A DNA stretch of 64,000 nt from Kingella negevensis (GTDB taxonomy: Bacteria > Pseudomonadota > Gammaproteobacteria > Burkholderiales > Neisseriaceae), in contig NZ_CP123448.1 in the NCBI RefSeq assembly GCF_030177895.1, forward strand, positions 1,798,001-1,862,000, in the 5' to 3' direction. Of the stretch, positions 60,165 to 64,000 are shown one piece after another (within the stretch, counting starts at the first letter, position 1; each line of letters begins with the position of its first letter). The notes under the pieces are model-generated. The model was not told the DNA's origin and did no database searches. It worked only from the letters and a program-made list of their open reading frames with translations. Both the position numbers and the translations under genes were made by a program.

Positions 60165-61004
60165 TCAACTTAAACGAGCGTCCTGCTCTTCCTTATGCTT
60201 ACGCAACCATTCAATCGCTGCCTCTTTTTCCGCGCCAGAACCATATTTTGCCGTATTCATATAACGGCGGAAAGTCGCCTTTTCCTGCGCCTTTTTCACT
60301 TCCATTTCGCGAAACGACTCACGATTATTCGGCACAACACGCGCCGCCTGTTGCGACTGTGCCCGAGCCATTGCCTGAGCAATCAAATCAGCAGGATTCA
60401 CCGCCGCCGTTTTCTTTGGCACGTTCACATTTTCAGGCTGCGATTTTGCCAACAATTTTGCCTGACGCGCCACAATTTCCTGTTTACGTTCCTGTTCATC
60501 GCGCGCTTTTCGGCGCGTGTGATTATCAAACCGAGCCAACGCATGCGCCGCCGCTGCAAATCTTTCAGGCTGCCCACCTTGCGCCAAATCACGCGCCATC
60601 GGCAAAAACGCCTGTTCAGTCGGCTGCATATAAATGCAATCCACAGGACATGGCGCAACACACAAACCGCAGCCCATGCACTCGTCTGCCAGCACCGTGT
60701 GCATCAGCTTAGACGCGCCCATAATCGCATCAACAGGACACGCTCGAATACACGCCGTGCAACCAATACACACCGCTTCATCAATCCAAGCCAGTTGTTT
60801 TGGCTGGATTTTTTCAGGCTGCAACGGTGCGCGATTCAACAAATTCGCCACGTCCAACATCACCACTTCGCCGCCTGCGCTACATAAATTGATAGCTGCT
60901 TCCCCTTGTGCCAATGCTTCAGCATAAGGTAAGCAGCCTGAAAAACCGCATTCGCGGCATTGAGTTTGGGGGAGAAGAGCATTGATTTGTTGAGCAGTAA
61001 CCAT
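60165..61004 (-). CDS. rnfB: RnfB-like ferredoxin (electron transport complex subunit B)
   Basis: A 279-residue iron-sulfur protein. An N-terminal 4Fe-4S cluster motif C-X2-C-X4-C (CRECGFSGC) is followed by a two-[4Fe-4S] ferredoxin domain ([12 protein letters not shown] and [12 protein letters not shown]) and a charged helical tail with QPEN from an uptake sequence. The hydrophobic N-terminal anchor of classical RnfB is absent. No other rnf genes are adjacent. An ATG at 61004 is chosen; a TTG three codons earlier is possible. Confidence 0.87.
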   Translation of the reverse strand: MVTAQQINALLPQTQCRECGFSGCLPYAEALAQGEAAINLCSAGGEVVMLDVANLLNRAPLQPEKIQPKQLAWIDEAVCIGCTACIRACPVDAIMGASKLMHTVLADECMGCGLCVAPCPVDCIYMQPTEQAFLPMARDLAQGGQPERFAAAAHALARFDNHTRRKARDEQERKQEIVARQAKLLAKSQPENVNVPKKTAAVNPADLIAQAMARAQSQQAARVVPNNRESFREMEVKKAQEKATFRRYMNTAKYGSGAEKEAAIEWLRKHKEEQDARLS

Positions 61005-61120
61005 AGTTTTCAAAAAATTATTTTTAGGCTGCCATTATAGAAAAGCAGCCTGAAAGACGTAAATTCAAAGCTATGAATTATAACCCATTCGCCCATGATT
61101 TCCTGAAAAAATACTTGTTT

Positions 61121-62683
61121 TTACAACAATCTTTCAATCGGTAACCAAGACAAAACTCGACTAATTACTCTTTTGAAAAAGCCCGCTTCAGGTTCTTTTT
61201 TACTCGGCAGCAAATCATTCGCAGGGTCGTTCCATTGCAAACGCCCTTTGTCGTTTAGCGTAACATGATACGCGCCCACCGCCATTTCATCTTTCAGGCT
61301 GCTATTCATGTTTTGCGCCAAAACAGGGCTATGCAACACCAGCCCCATTTCCGTGTTCAACCGCGCAGAACGTGGGTCAAGATTGAACGAACCCACAAAC
61401 ACGCGCTTGCTGTCCACCACAAAAGTTTTCGCGTGTAAGCTGGAAGACGAACTGCCCGTCAGCCCCGTGTCTTTCATCTTCGCAAAACTCGGTTTGCCGT
61501 CCGCCTTAAATTCATACAAATCGACGCCAGCGAGCAACATCGGCTTGCGATATTTCACATAACCCGAATGCACCGCCGCTACATCAGTCGCCGCCAAAGA
61601 ATTGGTTAAAACGGTGGTTTTCACACCACGCTCAACCATTTTCTTCAGCACGTCCACGCCCGATTTGGTCGGCACAAAATACGGGCTAACGAGATAAATA
61701 TCTTTTTGCGGCGAACCAAGCGCACGGCGGATTTCTTCGCTCACGTTTACGCGCACTTTTCTGTCCAACGCTTTGGCTGGGTCGTCGCTGACAAGCTGCA
61801 TTTGCGTTTGAATAAACGGCACGTTTTTTTGTGCGGCAGCCTGAATTAACGGGGCTTGCGACAAATCTTCTGCGTAACGCTGTGCCGCTTCGGTTTGCGT
61901 GTCATCTTGCTGCAAACGCTTTTCTCCGCGCTCAATGCTGGCTTTTTTTACAATCATTTCAAATGGATAGGCTGAATCGCTGCGCCAATAACGGTCAAAT
62001 TCTTGCGAAATTCGGGTAACGATGCCACCGCTGACTAACACGTCCATGTCGACGAATGCGGTTTCGTGGTTGTCATCAAAATATTCGTCGCCCACGTTGC
62101 GTCCACCTACAACGCTGGCGCGGTTATCTGCGGTAAGTGATTTGTTGTGCATTCGGCGATTCACGCGCGGAAAGTCGTTTAGGTAGCCGAGTGCGCGCCA
62201 TTTGCGGTGCAAAAATGGGTTGAACAGGCGGATTTGTATGTTGGGGTGCGCATTCACGGCGGCGAGTAAGTCGTCCATGCCGCGCGTGTTGTTGTCGTCT
62301 AATAATAGACGAATGCGTACGCCACGCTCGGCAGCCTGAAACAATTTGCGTAGCAGCATTCTGCCTGATACGTCGTCGTGCCAGATATAGTATTGCGCGT
62401 CTATGGATACGTCTGCGTTTTCAATTAGTTGGATTCGGGCGGCGAGTGCGTCGCGTGTGTCGTTTAGCACGTAGGCTTGTCCGTTGAACAGGGGTTCTTT
62501 GCTTGTTTCGGACGTGGCTTGGACTTCGGTATCGGTTTCGCTGGCGGCTGGCAGTTGCAGGGCTTGCTCTAGTCGCTCGGAATGGACGGTGGGGATGTAT
62601 ATGCTGGGGGTGCGTGTGGATAAGTCGGGCAGCGTTTGGCAGGCTGTGAGAAATAGGGCGCTGAATAGAATGGGATAACGCAT
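61121..62683 (-). CDS. phospholipase D-family lipoprotein (cardiolipin synthase-like, ClsC/YmdC type)
   Basis: A 520-residue protein with a lipoprotein signal (lipobox LTAC near residue 15) and two HKD motifs: HNKSLTADNRASVVGGRN and HAKTFVVDSKRVFVGSFN, each with the downstream GG/GS-N residues. The fold matches the ClsC-type cardiolipin synthases and other PLD lipoproteins. ATG 62683 is chosen; the upstream in-frame stretch to 62809 is unlikely because it runs through a terminator and has no signal sequence. Confidence 0.88.
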   Translation of the reverse strand: MRYPILFSALFLTACQTLPDLSTRTPSIYIPTVHSERLEQALQLPAASETDTEVQATSETSKEPLFNGQAYVLNDTRDALAARIQLIENADVSIDAQYYIWHDDVSGRMLLRKLFQAAERGVRIRLLLDDNNTRGMDDLLAAVNAHPNIQIRLFNPFLHRKWRALGYLNDFPRVNRRMHNKSLTADNRASVVGGRNVGDEYFDDNHETAFVDMDVLVSGGIVTRISQEFDRYWRSDSAYPFEMIVKKASIERGEKRLQQDDTQTEAAQRYAEDLSQAPLIQAAAQKNVPFIQTQMQLVSDDPAKALDRKVRVNVSEEIRRALGSPQKDIYLVSPYFVPTKSGVDVLKKMVERGVKTTVLTNSLAATDVAAVHSGYVKYRKPMLLAGVDLYEFKADGKPSFAKMKDTGLTGSSSSSLHAKTFVVDSKRVFVGSFNLDPRSARLNTEMGLVLHSPVLAQNMNSSLKDEMAVGAYHVTLNDKGRLQWNDPANDLLPSKKEPEAGFFKRVISRVLSWLPIERLL

Positions 62684-62699
62684 AGCTTTTAGTATAAAA

Positions 62700-62735
62700 T
62701 GCAGCCTGAAAATGTTTTCAGGCTGCATTTGTGTT
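62700..62735 (-). terminator. inverted-DUS hairpin between the small gene and the PLD gene
   Basis: ATGCAGCCTGAAAA and TTTTCAGGCTGCAT arms; the T-run on the minus strand is short. Confidence 0.65.
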
Positions 62736-62738
62736 GAT

Positions 62739-62936
62739 TTATTCTGAAATAGATGGGGTGTTGCGCCAGTAATTATTGGCGGCGGCAACGGTGGCAAAAT
62801 GTTGGGCAATCACTTGCGCGGCGTGTTCGTTTTCGCGGTAAAGTTGATTGATAACGCCAAATTGATACAGGCGATAGGCGATTAACCAGCCGTCTTCAAT
62901 GGTTTTTGCGGATAAAGAATTGTTTAAGGAATCCAT
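62739..62936 (-). CDS. small hypothetical protein
   Basis: A 65-residue, mostly helical, soluble protein (MDSLNNSLSAKTIEDGWLIAYR...). It has a plausible start region, ends just before a terminator hairpin, and has no recognisable motif. It is upstream of the PLD lipoprotein gene on the same strand. Confidence 0.55.
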   Translation of the reverse strand: MDSLNNSLSAKTIEDGWLIAYRLYQFGVINQLYRENEHAAQVIAQHFATVAAANNYWRNTPSISE

Positions 62937-63088
62937 AGAATGCTCGCTTGATATTATTATTGAGTAGCTTGAAAGAAGCGTATTTTAGGGATTATTGCTT
63001 ATTTTGGCAAACGGACATTTTTTGATTTTCAGGCTGTAAAGTCGGCTTTATAATGAAATCCTTTACGCGCTTTTTTGAAAGGAAAATG

Positions 63089-63361
63089 ATGTCTCAATCT
63101 GTGGTAACTGTGGTTGGTAAAGACCGCGTGGGTATTGTGTACGAAGTGTCTAAGCTATTGGCGGGAAATCAAATTAATATTGTGAACATTAGTCAGCAAT
63201 TGATGGGCGAATTTTTCACGATGATTATTTTGGTGGACGCTGAAAAATGCAGCCTGAAACCAACTGAATTAGCGGAATTGTTTGCCAATGAAGGACAAAA
63301 ATTGGCTTTGGATATTCGTATTCAAAATGAAGAGATTTTTAACGCTATGCACCGTATCTAA
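63089..63361 (+). CDS. ACT domain-containing protein (UPF0237 family)
   Basis: A 90-residue single ACT-domain protein: SVVTVVGKDRVGIVYEVSKLL, NIVNISQQLMGEFFTMIILVD and the end QNEEIFNAMHRI match the UPF0237 family. ACT domains usually bind amino acids; this family's role is unknown. Two adjacent ATGs (63086, 63089) follow GAAAGGA; I chose the second. It precedes dld by 26 bases and is probably co-transcribed. Confidence 0.9.
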   Translation: MSQSVVTVVGKDRVGIVYEVSKLLAGNQINIVNISQQLMGEFFTMIILVDAEKCSLKPTELAELFANEGQKLALDIRIQNEEIFNAMHRI

Positions 63362-63387
63362 ATCACTTTTTTAAAGAGGAAAAAATC

Positions 63388-64000
63388 ATGGCTTCTCCCA
63401 AATTAGTTGAACAACTTCGCCAAATTGTTGGCAATGCAGATGTTTTAACCGACCCTTCGCAAACGGCGCAATACCGCGAGGGTTATCGTTTTGGTTCAGG
63501 AGCGGCGTTGGCAGTTGTGCGTCCGCAAACCTTGTTACAACAATGGCAAGTCGTTAAAGCCTGTGTGGATGCCAATGTGATTATCATCAGCCAAGCGTCA
63601 AACACAGGCTTAACAGGCGGTTCAACACCGCAAGGCTCGGATTACGACCGCGATATTGTCATCATCAACACGATGAAAATCAAAGGTACGCAATTGATTA
63701 ACGACAACGCGCAAGTCGTCTGCCTAGCTGGTGCAACTTTGAACGAACTGGAATTGCTGCTCAAACCGCTTGGGCGCGAACCGCATTCCGTGATTGGTTC
63801 TTCGTGCATTGGCGCGAGCGTGATTGGTGGCGTGTGCAACAATTCGGGCGGTTCGTTGGTGCAACGCGGCCCTGCTTACACCGAAATGGCCTTGTATGCT
63901 CAAATCGGCGAAAACGGCGAATTGGAATTGGTGAATCACTTGGGCATTGATTTGGGCGACACGCCAGAAGAAATTTTGACGAATTTACAAGGACATCATT
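63388..64000 (+). CDS. dld: quinone-dependent D-lactate dehydrogenase (5' part only)
   Basis: The first 204 codons of a FAD-linked membrane-associated D-lactate dehydrogenase; the gene runs past the window end. The N-terminus (LVEQLRQIVGNADVLTD, YREGYRFGSG) and the PCMH-type FAD-binding segment ISQASNTGLTGGSTPQG, followed by the CNNSGGSLVQRGPAYTEMALYA block, are characteristic of Dld. It passes electrons from lactate to the quinone pool. A ribosome-binding site, AAAGAGGA, precedes the ATG. Confidence 0.93.
   Translation, partial: MASPKLVEQLRQIVGNADVLTDPSQTAQYREGYRFGSGAALAVVRPQTLLQQWQVVKACVDANVIIISQASNTGLTGGSTPQGSDYDRDIVIINTMKIKGTQLINDNAQVVCLAGATLNELELLLKPLGREPHSVIGSSCIGASVIGGVCNNSGGSLVQRGPAYTEMALYAQIGENGELELVNHLGIDLGDTPEEILTNLQGHH

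Noticed and set aside
62684..62809. N-terminal extension of the PLD lipoprotein
   Set aside because: It passes through a DUS hairpin and precedes a perfect lipoprotein signal peptide that starts at 62683.

Overview
The window is chromosomal DNA of a member of the Neisseriaceae. The main evidence is the very dense repeat built on GCAGCCTGAA. In its 12-base forms AGGCAGCCTGAA and AGGCTGCCTGAA this matches the DNA uptake sequence (DUS) dialects described for Kingella and Simonsiella. Gene content agrees: petABC, sspAB, lptFG, the rimP-nusA-infB operon, an EF-P with arginine at position 32, and Correia-like miniature elements. I cannot separate Kingella, Simonsiella, Alysiella and close relatives from sequence alone.

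Layout. 0-8.2 kb: end of petA, petB, petC, sspA-sspB, lptF / a small lipoprotein / lptG, and pyruvate kinase. 8.2-13.2 kb: DAHP synthase, a membrane protein, an S49 peptidase, rlmH and an M14 carboxypeptidase, with two Correia-like elements. 13.2-16 kb: a decayed DpnII/MboI-like nuclease gene, ccsB, a broken lipoprotein gene. 16-22.4 kb: nth, rpsO, a lipoprotein, a HAD phosphatase with nadE, a zinc alcohol dehydrogenase, a CobW-type GTPase, then a structured RNA resembling phage C4 antisense RNA. 22.4-25 kb: two tandem surface-lipoprotein genes joining a CAP domain to a TbpB-like beta-barrel. 25-34 kb: leuS and a broken restriction-modification locus, followed by an IS5-family remnant. 34-36.5 kb: cydAB. 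36.5-42.7 kb: an IS630-family remnant, infB-nusA-rimP, tRNA-Leu(CAA), efp. 42.7-53.9 kb: lipid enzymes, a truncated cation transporter, queDE, surE, a TPR lipoprotein, an O-methyltransferase, ychF, argS and a pseudouridine synthase. 54-59.2 kb: the rmlB-A-(yggL)-D-C dTDP-rhamnose cluster and a second damaged IS5-family copy directly upstream of rmlB. 59.2-64 kb: parB, rnfB, a phospholipase D lipoprotein, an ACT-domain protein and the start of D-lactate dehydrogenase.

How the genes connect. Respiration is represented by bc1, cytochrome bd, Dld, RnfB and CcsB (cytochrome c maturation). The rml genes make dTDP-rhamnose, which in related bacteria is both a surface-sugar precursor and the donor for rhamnosylation of EF-P Arg32; this window carries such an efp gene. 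The accessory layer consists of restriction genes (two loci, both broken), IS remnants, Correia-like elements, short palindromic intergenic repeats and inverted DUS pairs that act as terminators. The most unusual items are the C4-like RNA, the CAP plus TbpB-type lipoprotein pair, and the restriction locus broken by a 10-bp tandem repeat plus one stop codon.
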